Shown: one piece after another, positions 35,216 through 45,067 of the stretch | Layout: the number at the start of each line of letters is the position of its first letter | Numbering within the stretch: the stretch's first letter is position 1 | Source of the DNA: CAYPPG01 sp964412555 | GTDB taxonomy: Bacteria; Hinthialibacterota; Hinthialibacteria; Hinthialibacterales; Hinthialibacteraceae | DNA: 64,000 nt | Assembly (NCBI GenBank): GCA_964412555.1 | Contig: CAYPPG010000004.1 | Span: forward strand, 137,691-201,690 | Direction: 5' to 3' | Notes under the pieces: model-generated | The model's input: the letters and a program-made list of their open reading frames with translations, nothing else | Database searches by the model: none | What the model was told of the DNA's origin: nothing | Made by a program: the position numbers and the translations under genes

Positions 35216-36436
35216 ATGAGCATCAAAGATACCTTCGATCGAAGAGGATTTTTAGCGCGGTCCGCCTCAGCTATGGCGACGGTCACCGCTCCGATGGTTG
35301 TCTCCAGCAATGTTATGGGAGCGAACGACAAAATCACCATGGGATTGATCGGCGCGGGCGGTCGTGGACGCAGTGTCATGCACGATCTCGTCAAACAGGG
35401 AGCCGAATTCATCGCCATCAGCGAAATCTTTCAACCCGAAGCCCAGGCCACTCTCAGCGTACTCGACGAAGGCGTGAAAAACCATCACGATTACCGCAAG
35501 TTGCTGGAACGCAAAGACATCGACGCCGTTTTGATCGCTACCCCCGAACACCAACACTGCACCCAACTAATCGATGCGGTGCAGGCCGGCAAAGACGCTT
35601 ACTGTGAAAAACCGATGTCCAACTCGATCGAAGAAGGCTATAACACAGTGCAAAAAGTCCGCGAAACCGACCGCATCGTGCAAATCGGCATGCAGCGCCG
35701 CAGTTCCGAAACGGTCATGAAAACCAAGAAACTGATCGAAGACGGAACCATCGGCCCCATTTACATGGTCAAAGCCTGGTGGAACTGGACTTTGTCCCAC
35801 AAACTCGACAACTCTCCCCTCCAATCCGAACTCGATTGGGACGCCTTCTGTTTCCCCAAACGCAATGTTCGCTATGAACCGATGAAATACCGGGAATGGC
35901 GCTATTTCTGGCCGTTTTCCGGCGGCAATTGCACCGACCAGGGAACCCACTTGATGGATGTCGTGCAATGGTTCATGAACAGCGAACCGCCCAAATCGGC
36001 GGAATGCTTCGGTGACGTGTATGAAATGACGGGAGCCGAAACACCGGATATCTTCACAGCCATTTACGATTACGGTTCCTTCCAGGCTTCTTGGGCGCTT
36101 AATTACACCAACAAATATCAAAGCGGTTGGATGATCCAATTCCAAGGCCGTAAAGGCACGATCATGATCAACGATTCCGGCGCGAAGGTCTATCTCGACG
36201 AGTGGGCACAAGACTATGCCATGACCTACAACACCGAACCGTCCATCGTCATCGAAGGCGGAATCCCCACAGCCCCCCACACGCAAAATTTCCTTGACTG
36301 CGTCAGATCCCGGAAAGAACCTAACGCTCCTGTAGAAGTCGGCCACTCTGCAGTTTGCGGTCCACATTTGGCAAACGTCGCCTGGCATAAAAAAGAACGG
36401 GCGCATCTCCGAAGTGATTTATCCGGCGCCTACTAA
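35216..36436 (+). CDS. Tat-exported Gfo/Idh/MocA oxidoreductase
   Basis: The product is 406 residues from the ATG at 35216, which follows GAAAGGAATAAAACA. The signal is DRRGFLARSASAM. The cofactor fold begins MGLIGAGGRGRSV, and the conserved lysine is in AYCEKPMSNS. The C-terminal domain has GGNCTDQGTHLMDVVQWFMN with the conserved Asp and His. It stands alone after the dispersed element at 35111 and is ended by the hairpin at 36515. The substrate is probably a sugar or polyol. Confidence 0.9.
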   Translation: MSIKDTFDRRGFLARSASAMATVTAPMVVSSNVMGANDKITMGLIGAGGRGRSVMHDLVKQGAEFIAISEIFQPEAQATLSVLDEGVKNHHDYRKLLERKDIDAVLIATPEHQHCTQLIDAVQAGKDAYCEKPMSNSIEEGYNTVQKVRETDRIVQIGMQRRSSETVMKTKKLIEDGTIGPIYMVKAWWNWTLSHKLDNSPLQSELDWDAFCFPKRNVRYEPMKYREWRYFWPFSGGNCTDQGTHLMDVVQWFMNSEPPKSAECFGDVYEMTGAETPDIFTAIYDYGSFQASWALNYTNKYQSGWMIQFQGRKGTIMINDSGAKVYLDEWAQDYAMTYNTEPSIVIEGGIPTAPHTQNFLDCVRSRKEPNAPVEVGHSAVCGPHLANVAWHKKERAHLRSDLSGAY

Positions 36437-36514
36437 ACTTATGTGCTCAAGAAATAATTGTAGTGTGGATATTCTATCTGACGGAATTCAACATAATTGA
36501 TACATATAAAGCAA

Positions 36515-36555
36515 AGTGGGTGGCATGAGTCATAGTATTGACCTTGCCACCCACT
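36515..36555. terminator. Strong hairpin between convergent genes
   Basis: AGTGGGTGGCA (36515-36525) pairs perfectly with TGCCACCCACT (36545-36555). T-rich sequence follows on the minus strand. It separates the Gfo/Idh gene from the exported propeller-like gene and can terminate both. Confidence 0.7.
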
Positions 36556-36569
36556 CTTCATTGTTACGA

Positions 36570-37922
36570 TCAATAAATCGACCAATTGCCGATGGGGGTT
36601 TCCCCGATGGTATAGCGGGCGTATCCATAAGTACCGCTGTGCCAAAGTACCTCGCAGGCGCCGGCGGCATCATTCGCTGAGCGATAAATCCGCACATTGC
36701 CACCTGTGGATTGCCAATATCCAGTCGGTTCGGCTTCGGTTGGATCGATCACTTCATCCGCTTCGCTGACGTCAAGCGTATGATACGAAATCAACGCGCC
36801 ATCAACGAGGCCGGTTCCGCTGACATCATGCAAAGCCAGAAAGCCGGGGCGAGGCGGATCGATTCCCAATGCGGCGCTGTTCCAACTCGGTGTGCTATAA
36901 GCCACGACATAATCCAAATCCGGATGCCCTTCCACGGTGGTCATGAAGCGTACCTGATATTCATCATAAGCCGGTTCTTCACCTTCCGGCAGTTCCGGTC
37001 CGGTGGCGTTGAACAGGTCGGTATCTTTTGTGAAATCGTCGGTTGAATCGGCGGCTCGGAAAAAGCGGTAAAACGTTGTGTCGGTGCCGTTGCTGGAGCC
37101 TGGGTAGGTTGTGACGTAGACGTATTCTTCACCTTCGATGGTGATCAAAGAACTGGCTCCACCACCCGCGTTTCCAAATCCTCCAGGAATTTTCCCTGTA
37201 TTTTCGAACGTTTCTCCATCCGAGGTCTTCAAGGCAAAATAACCGGTACCGCTACGCCAATCGCCATGCTGGCCTGCGACGATGGCTGTTTCGGTTCCCG
37301 AACCTTGAACACTCAATCCAAAACTCCACTCCCAGCCAGGGAACGCGTCACCTGCTAAATCCGCAGGAAGCACATAAGCAACTGTAGGATCGTTGAATCC
37401 GCCGTTTCCGTCAGGTTCATAGCGGAGAATTTGATTGGCAAAGCCAACATAGATAACTCCTTCTTCATCCACATCAAAACTAATAAAATAGGTATTCGGA
37501 TCATTCTCATTCGAGGTGAGCCAGGCTGGATCATGCTCCACAGGCTGCATTCCGATTTCCAGAGCGATTCCCATATAACTACCGTTTGACTCGTTGATCC
37601 AGATGAGGGAACGGTCGGGATAGAGAGCAGCCAGATTGGCGTCATGATCAGGATTCTCTTCGTTAATGCCGTTATCTCGGATGCCTAACAACAACCGCTC
37701 GTCATCATAACGCGAAAAACCGCCATAAACATCCATCGTCCACGTATTAGTCGTCCAAGATCCTTGAAAATCACCGGTTTCTGCCGGCGCCGCTTCCAAG
37801 ATCGGCAAAGGAACATTGTCATTGCTGATCAAATGTTCAAAAACCGGAGTCAGTTCCTGTGCATTTGAACTGGCAACAGCCAATCCACAAATCGTAATCA
37901 CAATCATCAAATGTTTTTTCAT
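36570..37922 (-). CDS. Exported acidic, beta-propeller-like protein
   Basis: The product is 450 residues, with AAGGAGATTACCCCG before the ATG. A signal peptide covers residues 1-21. The mature part is very acidic and rich in Gly, Tyr and Trp, with repeated strand-turn patterns (FDVDEEGVIYVGFANQILRY, ALKTSDGETFENTGKIPGGF) that suggest a beta-propeller. No catalytic motif or anchoring signal is recognised. The N-terminal TWTMDVYGGFSRYD-like stretch and the final GNWSIY have no family match known to me. It may be a cell-surface or matrix protein. Confidence 0.55.
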   Translation of the reverse strand: MKKHLMIVITICGLAVASSNAQELTPVFEHLISNDNVPLPILEAAPAETGDFQGSWTTNTWTMDVYGGFSRYDDERLLLGIRDNGINEENPDHDANLAALYPDRSLIWINESNGSYMGIALEIGMQPVEHDPAWLTSNENDPNTYFISFDVDEEGVIYVGFANQILRYEPDGNGGFNDPTVAYVLPADLAGDAFPGWEWSFGLSVQGSGTETAIVAGQHGDWRSGTGYFALKTSDGETFENTGKIPGGFGNAGGGASSLITIEGEEYVYVTTYPGSSNGTDTTFYRFFRAADSTDDFTKDTDLFNATGPELPEGEEPAYDEYQVRFMTTVEGHPDLDYVVAYSTPSWNSAALGIDPPRPGFLALHDVSGTGLVDGALISYHTLDVSEADEVIDPTEAEPTGYWQSTGGNVRIYRSANDAAGACEVLWHSGTYGYARYTIGETPIGNWSIY

Positions 37923-38173
37923 CGGGGTAATCTCCTTTTCTGTTTTGCATGGGTATCATTTCTGCTGCTGTGTTTCACAATATGACTCTTCTTCACCTCC
38001 TCCCTTTAGAGAAAAATGAACTTGAGGAATCCATTTTTTGAATAGTTCTATTGAATTGAAATCTAAGGATGGAATGCAAAAGATGTTGATATACTCAAAA
38101 GTATATATTATCTGTTTTTCTCAAAAAACAAACTGCAAGAGTATGCGGTATATTGATTGAATGTTTACAGATA

Positions 38174-41100
38174 TTACCTCTTAATCACTATATATAAATT
38201 GCCTTTCTTTCCTTCTTGAAGGTAAATACGGTTTCTTTCAATCTTACCGATCAAATCCCATCCATCCCGAATCGATAAGTTGTTGGATTGAAAGGGGAAA
38301 TTCAGTTGAATAACGGGATTTACATCCAAGAGAATGGAGGAGAGATCGATTTTGATTTCAATGTGTCGTTTGTTACATGCTATTTCTAGAGATATTTCAC
38401 CCGAAGTGGTGGGGGCATTCAACCAATCAAATCGCTTTCCTGCTTCATACCAATCTTCCGGAATGCCCCGTAAAAGGTACAAATGATCATCACCGGGGAA
38501 TTCGAAGGCAAATGCATATACCAGCATTCGCGCCGCCACTAGCTGAGATGGAATACAATCGGCGGCGCGATAGCGCCCATCGATTCCGGCTTGTTCGAAC
38601 GCCGTCAGCATCTCTCGGTCCTGATGATGAAGGATATGGGAATAGAAGAGCAGCCAGTATTCCTTTAGCCGATCTGTAGAGAGCAAATATTTCGCCCATT
38701 CGGCTACCGGCCAATCATCAAGGTGACCGGAAAACCGCGTCATGCCAAGTAGTTCACCTCCCCGGGCAGCCCGCATTCGAACAATTGCTTCCGCCATCTC
38801 ATGCGGAAGAGCACCGGAAGAAAGCATTTCGAGATAATACCGGTAATTCGCATAGGTATTCTCACGAAGATTTTGGGGAGGCTGTTGCAGATTTCCTGCT
38901 GGGATCGTCACCATTTTATTATTGATATAGTCATTCCATAGTGGTTTTGAAATCTCTTCAGGGCGCTTTACACCGGCGCTGAGAGTCAAAGGAAGCGCCG
39001 CGTAGAATGGATGAATCGGCGGGAGAAGACCATATTCAGTCTGTATGGCTGTAGATGTGAGCGCTTTTTGAATATCACTCATGATATCCTGGGCCATATG
39101 ATGCAATTGAGCAGCCGTTCCTTTGCGCTGGTATCGTTCAAAAAGATTCGCCAATTGTTCCAATCCCTCGGCTGTCCATAAATTGTTGCTGAAATAGGCG
39201 TTCTTCAATTCAGCATTGTCCGCTTCCGCTCCCATATGGATGAGTCGAACTCCCTCCGAATCGATTGAACGCCGAAGGGAATGCAGGTAGTGAGTGGATT
39301 CTTCAAGTTGATCAAGATAGGATTGAATTCCCCAAGATTGATTTTTGGCGCGATCGATCTTTGCAAGCAAACGGTACATCATTCCATATTCGGAAGCGGA
39401 AGCAGCGTGACAAACATCACGCTGCCAATAACGGATCGTTCCGTCCTGATTCACGCAATATCGAAACCAGAACGCAATGAGACTTTTTGCCCACTCGTGT
39501 TCACCATAACGAAAAGCCGTTTCTAATGCATTGAGAAAAGCGGGTGGGAAAGTATCGTGAACCGTTTCCCCATAATTACGTGCTCCATAGTGAGGATGTT
39601 CACCGGCGAATATCACACGAGTCAGCGCTAGCCCCCCTTTGACCGCTTGTAGGATTTTCTGATCAGGGATTTCCGGTAATGAGAGGCTTCTCTCGAACTG
39701 TTTCCAATGAAATACCGTTTGAACGAAGTCAAGCCAAAAGTTTTTTTCTTCAATCGGTTCAAGTGAAGAGGCATTCGTTTTCCAGCAGCGCATTTTCTGA
39801 GGGAATCCATCGGCATCGATTTCCGATAATCCGACATAGACCGCTGGTATGTTCCCTCTTTCCCAAACGGGAACAAAAGCAATCATCCGGTAAGCAGGTT
39901 TGGAATCGAAATAGTAGTAATGTGCAATCGGCATCCAATTGTCAAGAAGACCCCGGAGAGGTTTCTGGTTCTTCAAACGTACTTCCACTTCACTAGGATC
40001 ATACAGGACAGTATTTCCAAATTGTATTTTCCCGTTTGACAAGACAATCGGGCTGATACCGCCGGAGAGCGGACTACCCAAAATTTGATACCCGTTCGAT
40101 AGTGGTGGAAGAAGCGCAGCAATATCATTTGCATCGATATTTTCTTTTTCTAGTATTTTATTCCCCAATATATCTTGAGGCGAGGCTAGAATTTCTTCTG
40201 CACTCTTACCATCATACCAACGTTCCGGATCAGCTGGATCAATTTCTTGTGCAGGTTTCTCTAACCTTACAATACGGCATTCATCACTGATGAGAGCAAA
40301 TCCCGATTCACTTTCCAACAATCCCCATTTGTCGCCATGATACAAACCGGTCCAAATCAACTGCCAGTTTTTGACACGTTCGTTGATTTGAACCAGCATA
40401 GGATCACCGGTTCCTTTGGGTCTCAGTTTCACTTGCTGGTCATCAATTTCCCAATATCCAAAATTACCCAAAGTTGAGCCAGGATGATCAGCATCTTCGA
40501 GCACAAATACACCCACTGACCGAGGGATGTGAAAATCAGGGAACGGCTCGCTGGCATCGATCCACGTAATCCAAGTAGGCTCCTCGTTTTTCGCCAAATC
40601 CTCCACCTGTGAGCGAAACAAACCGGCACGAAACCGTGCACCACCATCTAATGGAATCTTTGCCTGAGCCAAATCTTCGGCGAACAGCTCTGCTTCCATG
40701 CAATATCCCTCGTCGGTGAGTGACACGGCGAAATTGAGTGTTTCCGGTGTCCAACCAAAATTGAAGAAACGATAATATTTTGTGCGGTATTCCAGAGATG
40801 CGCCCAGCGGGGCAATTTCAAAGCTGATAAATTGATCTTCCTCATTTCCGGACCAGAGATAGAACTCCACCCGGTCCTGAGGAGCCACCGCCATTTCATC
40901 CCAACTCCGTGGTTTTGCGGCAATGTTCTCGTCGGCACAATTGAAGGTAAACACCATCTTCTCTTCGTTCCAAAACACCCACGCTTGTGTCGTCGGTGCT
41001 TCTTGTTCAGGATGGCCGGCTACGGTAAAACGTTCTACCGGTTGAGTATTCTTGTAGCATTCTTCCTCCAATTTCCCATCGATAACGATTTCTTGTTGAA

Positions 41101-41203
41101 GTTTGGGGATATAGCGAAGGGGAACGGCATGAACTGAAATTCCTATGAGTAAGATAACCATAAGGTACGAAATGATAATGAAATTGAGTTTTACACACTG
41201 CAT
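38174..41203 (-). CDS. Exported CBM9-like plus six-hairpin glycosidase-like protein
   Basis: The product is 1009 residues from the ATG at 41203, with AAGGAGAATCAA upstream; an ATG at 41236 would put 11 residues before the signal peptide. Residues 30-235 resemble a family-9 carbohydrate-binding domain (IPKLQQEIVIDGKLEEECYK, RVEFYLWSG, WITWIDASEPFPDFHIPRS). Residues 480-900 are alpha-rich and fit an (alpha/alpha)6 barrel of six-hairpin glycosidases (TFPPAFLNALETAFRYGEHE, EDWYEAG near 930). The C-terminal 80 residues are beta-rich. The layout suggests an exported glycan-binding hydrolase or lyase. No catalytic residues can be fixed. Confidence 0.6.
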   Translation of the reverse strand: MQCVKLNFIIISYLMVILLIGISVHAVPLRYIPKLQQEIVIDGKLEEECYKNTQPVERFTVAGHPEQEAPTTQAWVFWNEEKMVFTFNCADENIAAKPRSWDEMAVAPQDRVEFYLWSGNEEDQFISFEIAPLGASLEYRTKYYRFFNFGWTPETLNFAVSLTDEGYCMEAELFAEDLAQAKIPLDGGARFRAGLFRSQVEDLAKNEEPTWITWIDASEPFPDFHIPRSVGVFVLEDADHPGSTLGNFGYWEIDDQQVKLRPKGTGDPMLVQINERVKNWQLIWTGLYHGDKWGLLESESGFALISDECRIVRLEKPAQEIDPADPERWYDGKSAEEILASPQDILGNKILEKENIDANDIAALLPPLSNGYQILGSPLSGGISPIVLSNGKIQFGNTVLYDPSEVEVRLKNQKPLRGLLDNWMPIAHYYYFDSKPAYRMIAFVPVWERGNIPAVYVGLSEIDADGFPQKMRCWKTNASSLEPIEEKNFWLDFVQTVFHWKQFERSLSLPEIPDQKILQAVKGGLALTRVIFAGEHPHYGARNYGETVHDTFPPAFLNALETAFRYGEHEWAKSLIAFWFRYCVNQDGTIRYWQRDVCHAASASEYGMMYRLLAKIDRAKNQSWGIQSYLDQLEESTHYLHSLRRSIDSEGVRLIHMGAEADNAELKNAYFSNNLWTAEGLEQLANLFERYQRKGTAAQLHHMAQDIMSDIQKALTSTAIQTEYGLLPPIHPFYAALPLTLSAGVKRPEEISKPLWNDYINNKMVTIPAGNLQQPPQNLRENTYANYRYYLEMLSSGALPHEMAEAIVRMRAARGGELLGMTRFSGHLDDWPVAEWAKYLLSTDRLKEYWLLFYSHILHHQDREMLTAFEQAGIDGRYRAADCIPSQLVAARMLVYAFAFEFPGDDHLYLLRGIPEDWYEAGKRFDWLNAPTTSGEISLEIACNKRHIEIKIDLSSILLDVNPVIQLNFPFQSNNLSIRDGWDLIGKIERNRIYLQEGKKGNLYIVIKR

Positions 41204-41446
41204 TTGATTCTCCTTCAGCTCACAATTGCCCTCCATTGTCTATCACGAGGAAACACTTGTCTAGAATGCCCTTCTTTCCCCGATCCTGATTTCTTTTCAT
41301 AACCGATTCGTTGACAAAAGGTAGTTGTTGATGAAACAATGATAAAAAGAAATCAGGCAATGAAGGTGTTTATTCGAAACTCGGCAGCATTTCCTCTTTA
41401 TTGTAATTTTTAGTAAAAATTCGGATAAGAATGGAACTGCTACAAA

Positions 41447-42451
41447 ATGAATGCATACAAGATAATGAAACAAGAGCATATTATCTATGACAGCGCCTGG
41501 AAAGAAATCTTGGAAGCTTATTTTCAGGATTTCATCCTTTTCTTCTTCCCTGAAATCTATGAAGAAATCGATTGGAAACGGGGATATGAGTCTCTGGACA
41601 AGGAGTTTCAAAAGATTATACGGGAAGCCAAAATCGAGAAACGGTTTGTCGATAAATTGATCAAAGTTTATCGACAAACCGGAGAAGAAACATGGGTTTT
41701 GATTCATATTGAAATGCAAACGCAGGTGGATCAGGCTCTAGCGGAACGAATGTATGTGTATAACAGCCTGATTTATCTGAGGCACAAGAAACAGGTCATG
41801 AGCATCGCAGTTTTGGGAGATGAGAATTCTCACTGGAGACCGGACCGATTTGCATATACAATATGGGGAAGTCAAGTAAGTCTACAATTCAAAACGGTAA
41901 AATTATTGGATTATTGTGTGAACATCGAAGAGTTAAAATCTAGTTCGAATCCATTTGCTTTTTTCGTGGCCTCACATTTGAAAACGCTTGAAACCCGCAA
42001 GAATATGGACAAAAGATTAGAATGGAAAAAAGCAATTACAAAGCATATGGTAGAACTAGGGATGCCGCAAGAAAAAGCCGTCTCGCTATTTCGATTTATC
42101 GATTTTTTGATATATTTACCGGAAGATTTGGAAAAAGAGTATACTGAAGAAATACATCGGTTCCAGGAGGAAAAGAAAATGCCGTTCATCGCACCTTTTG
42201 AAGAAATGGCTATGAAAAAGGGATTCGAACGTGGGAAAGAAGAAGGGAGACAAGAAGGGAGACAAGAAGGAAGCCTTGAGGAAGCAAGAGAAGTTTTGCT
42301 CGAGTTTTTAGAGATGCGATTTATGAATATTCCTTCTTCTCTATACGATTCTATTTGCAAAATCGATGACTTGTCCCATTTACGGGATATGCGCAAAAAT
42401 GCAATCACCGCTTCATCTCTCGATGAGTTCATTCAATCATTAAACCCTTAG
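41447..42451 (+). CDS. DUF4351/Rpn-type nuclease-like protein, second copy
   Basis: The product is 334 residues; starts at 41447 or ATG 41465 are possible, and the latter begins at the family's usual position (IIYDSAWKEILEAYFQDF). The core has FFFPEIYEEIDWKRGYESLD, then ETWVLIHIEMQTQ, in which the acidic and E-x-Q pattern replaces E-x-K. The C-terminus has GKEEGRQEGRQEGSLEEAR and the short helical tail. It is similar in design but not sequence-close to the gene at 9661-10584, so these are separate acquisitions or old paralogues. Confidence 0.65.
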   Translation: MNAYKIMKQEHIIYDSAWKEILEAYFQDFILFFFPEIYEEIDWKRGYESLDKEFQKIIREAKIEKRFVDKLIKVYRQTGEETWVLIHIEMQTQVDQALAERMYVYNSLIYLRHKKQVMSIAVLGDENSHWRPDRFAYTIWGSQVSLQFKTVKLLDYCVNIEELKSSSNPFAFFVASHLKTLETRKNMDKRLEWKKAITKHMVELGMPQEKAVSLFRFIDFLIYLPEDLEKEYTEEIHRFQEEKKMPFIAPFEEMAMKKGFERGKEEGRQEGRQEGSLEEAREVLLEFLEMRFMNIPSSLYDSICKIDDLSHLRDMRKNAITASSLDEFIQSLNP

Positions 42452-42569
42452 AGGCTATATTCATCTATTTTCCGCTGCCTCATTTGAATGGTAAACGATC
42501 CCTAATTGAAGCGAGAACTCCTTGTTTTTCATTAAACTATCCCGGAAACAAGAAAAAGGAATGATTCCT

Positions 42570-44942
42570 ATGAAAACAATCCTACTGTCCACTATCACAT
42601 TGATTTGTTTACTATTGCAAGTGAATCCAATCCAATTATGCAGCCAAACCGATATCACCTTGGATCTTCTCCCCTCAGAGAGACAGGTCGGCTATTCTCC
42701 GGCAGACGGCGAATCGGTCACGGTGAATCCGCCTCCATTCACTTGGGTGCAGCCGAAACATGAGTTGACCTATGCTTTGGAAATTTCGCAGGATTCGGAT
42801 TTCTCATCCGATACGGAGCGCATCGGTGATATCCAGGTCAGCACCTATGCGTTGACCCATCCGTTGAAATCGGGAACTTGGTATTGGCGTTACGGTGTGG
42901 AACTCGATGGTGACCGAGTGCTTTGGAGTAAAGTCCGCAAATTTCGTGTCGGCTCCTCGGCCCAAAAATTCGTCAAGCCAAAGATCGAGGAGGTGATCTC
43001 CCGCATTCCGAAGAACCGTCCTCGATTGTTTGTGCTCGAAAACGAATTGGCTTCGTATCAGGAACGCGCTGAATCCGGTGATTTACAATCGATTGCCAAT
43101 AGTCTCAAACGCAGTTGTAAAAAATATATCGGTGAACCGCTGGTGGAAGAACCGCCCTACGTTCAAGGGACCGGCCCTGAACGCGGCAAGCATTATCAAC
43201 ATATTTTCCGCACCACCCGTCCGCCCATGGACGCAATGGAGCGGTGCGGATTGGTTTATTTGCTTACCGGTGATAAAGAATACGGGAATGAGGCCAAACG
43301 GCGGTTGCTCCACTTTTTTAGCTGGGATCCCGAGGGCAGCACTTCATACCGCAACAACGACGAACCGGCGATGTGGGTCATGATGCGCGGCACACGCGCC
43401 TATGATTGGGTGTACGATTTATTCACCGAAGAGGAGCGCCAAAAGATCGAGCCTGTCATGAAAATCCGCGCACGGCAATTTTTCGAACATCTCAAAGACC
43501 GGCGGAAATTCCACACCGATCCATATGAAAGCCACGCAGGACGCACGCTGGGATTCCTGGGTGAAGCCGCTCTGTCGTTTGCGCATCAATGGCCGGAAGC
43601 GGAAACCTGGCTGGATTATGTGTTGACGCTGTTTTGGAATGTCTATCCCGCCTGGGGAAAAGAAGACGGCGGCTGGCATGAAGGACCGAGCTATTGGAGC
43701 TATTACATGAGTTTCGCCTTGCATTTCGTGGTTCCGTTGCGTAACGCCACCAGTATCGATCTCATGCAAAAACCGTTTTTTCAGAATACACCGTACTATA
43801 AGTTATACACCAATCCACCGTATGCAGAAATCTCTCCTTTTGGAGACGGCGAGCACAGCGGTCCCAGCCGTTCGATGGGTAACTTGATGTACCAATTCTC
43901 GACTTTGCTGCAAGATCCCTATCTGCGCTGGTATGCCAACGCCATGAACGCCGGACCAGGAAACAGTATCCTTGGTGTTGTTCTTAAGGACGACAGTTTG
44001 AAAGCAAAGTCACCCTCAACACTTCCTCAATCACGATATTTCCCCGGTGTGGGATTGGTTTCCATTCATACTGCACTCGGAAACGCGGGGGAAGATGTCC
44101 ACTTCCTGATCCACAGCGATCCCTTTGGACCGATCAGCCACGCCCATGCGGATGAGAATGCGTTTACGCTGGAAGCCTATGGGGAAGCGCTGGCCATTGC
44201 CTCTGGATACTATCCGTGGTACGGTTCCGATCATCATCGGAATTGGCAGTGGCAATCAAAATCGTCGAATACGATCACATTCGATGGCGGCCAGGGACAA
44301 GTAATTCGCGATGCAGAATCGAAGGGAAATATTGTCGCTTTTCAATCAACCGACGATTACGATTATGTACAAGCGGATGCCACTGAAGCCTATCAAGGAA
44401 GGCTCAACCGGTGTGTACGCCATGTTGCCCACATTGGAAACGGCGTGTTTGTGCTTTGCGATGAAGTCGCAGCTCGCCGGCCGGTTCAATTCGAATGGAA
44501 TCTCCATGCACTCTCAGAAATGGAACTCGACACGGAAAAGAACGTGATGATCATTCAACAAAGTCAAGCACGTTTAAGGACAAATTTCCTACACCCGCAA
44601 GATTTATCCATCAAACAATGGAAAGGATTCGAACATCCTCCCGAACATGGAGAATCCGATCAATATCATGCACGGGCTTCCACTGCGAATAAAACGCAAT
44701 CCACCATTTTCGTGACCGTTTTGGAACCGTATACAGAAAGCAGGAAACCGAGTATCGAGACCAAGATCAACACCTTGAATGAGAAGGGGGTAACGGTTGA
44801 ACTCGACGATGGTGAAACTCGTACACGAGTTCAGTTTTTGCTAGACAGAACTTCCCATGTCGAGATTCAAGGAAAACAACAATCGGCAAGATGCGTCATT
44901 ATGAGAGGAAATACACTTACACTTCTGGGTGGCGATATTTAA
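42570..44942 (+). CDS. Exported heparinase II/III family polysaccharide lyase with N-terminal beta domain
   Basis: The product is 790 residues from the ATG at 42570, 9 bases after AAAAGGA. A signal peptide covers residues 1-25. Residues 35-140 form a fibronectin-like or DUF4962-type domain (PPPFTWVQPKHELTYALEIS). Residues 160-430 form the (alpha/alpha) toroid with RTLGFLGEAALSFAHQWPEA. Residues 510-780 are the beta-sandwich; SHAHADENAFTLEAYGEALA is the heparinase II/III signature with its His. Such lyases cleave uronic-acid polysaccharides by beta-elimination in the periplasm. A secreted RraA-like gene follows 125 bases later. Confidence 0.85.
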   Translation: MKTILLSTITLICLLLQVNPIQLCSQTDITLDLLPSERQVGYSPADGESVTVNPPPFTWVQPKHELTYALEISQDSDFSSDTERIGDIQVSTYALTHPLKSGTWYWRYGVELDGDRVLWSKVRKFRVGSSAQKFVKPKIEEVISRIPKNRPRLFVLENELASYQERAESGDLQSIANSLKRSCKKYIGEPLVEEPPYVQGTGPERGKHYQHIFRTTRPPMDAMERCGLVYLLTGDKEYGNEAKRRLLHFFSWDPEGSTSYRNNDEPAMWVMMRGTRAYDWVYDLFTEEERQKIEPVMKIRARQFFEHLKDRRKFHTDPYESHAGRTLGFLGEAALSFAHQWPEAETWLDYVLTLFWNVYPAWGKEDGGWHEGPSYWSYYMSFALHFVVPLRNATSIDLMQKPFFQNTPYYKLYTNPPYAEISPFGDGEHSGPSRSMGNLMYQFSTLLQDPYLRWYANAMNAGPGNSILGVVLKDDSLKAKSPSTLPQSRYFPGVGLVSIHTALGNAGEDVHFLIHSDPFGPISHAHADENAFTLEAYGEALAIASGYYPWYGSDHHRNWQWQSKSSNTITFDGGQGQVIRDAESKGNIVAFQSTDDYDYVQADATEAYQGRLNRCVRHVAHIGNGVFVLCDEVAARRPVQFEWNLHALSEMELDTEKNVMIIQQSQARLRTNFLHPQDLSIKQWKGFEHPPEHGESDQYHARASTANKTQSTIFVTVLEPYTESRKPSIETKINTLNEKGVTVELDDGETRTRVQFLLDRTSHVEIQGKQQSARCVIMRGNTLTLLGGDI

Positions 44943-45067
44943 TCGGCCATCTTAGAATCATAACTCAAACATAGGAGACTAATCCGTTTTTCCACAATGG
45001 ATTACAATGTCTCAATCCTGAATCAATATACTTGGATAAATAATCCTATTACCGAAAGGAGTACCTA

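Noticed and set aside
35567..36406. 279-residue minus-strand frame
   Set aside because: It is antisense to a complete Gfo/Idh gene, and no ribosome site or known family is seen.
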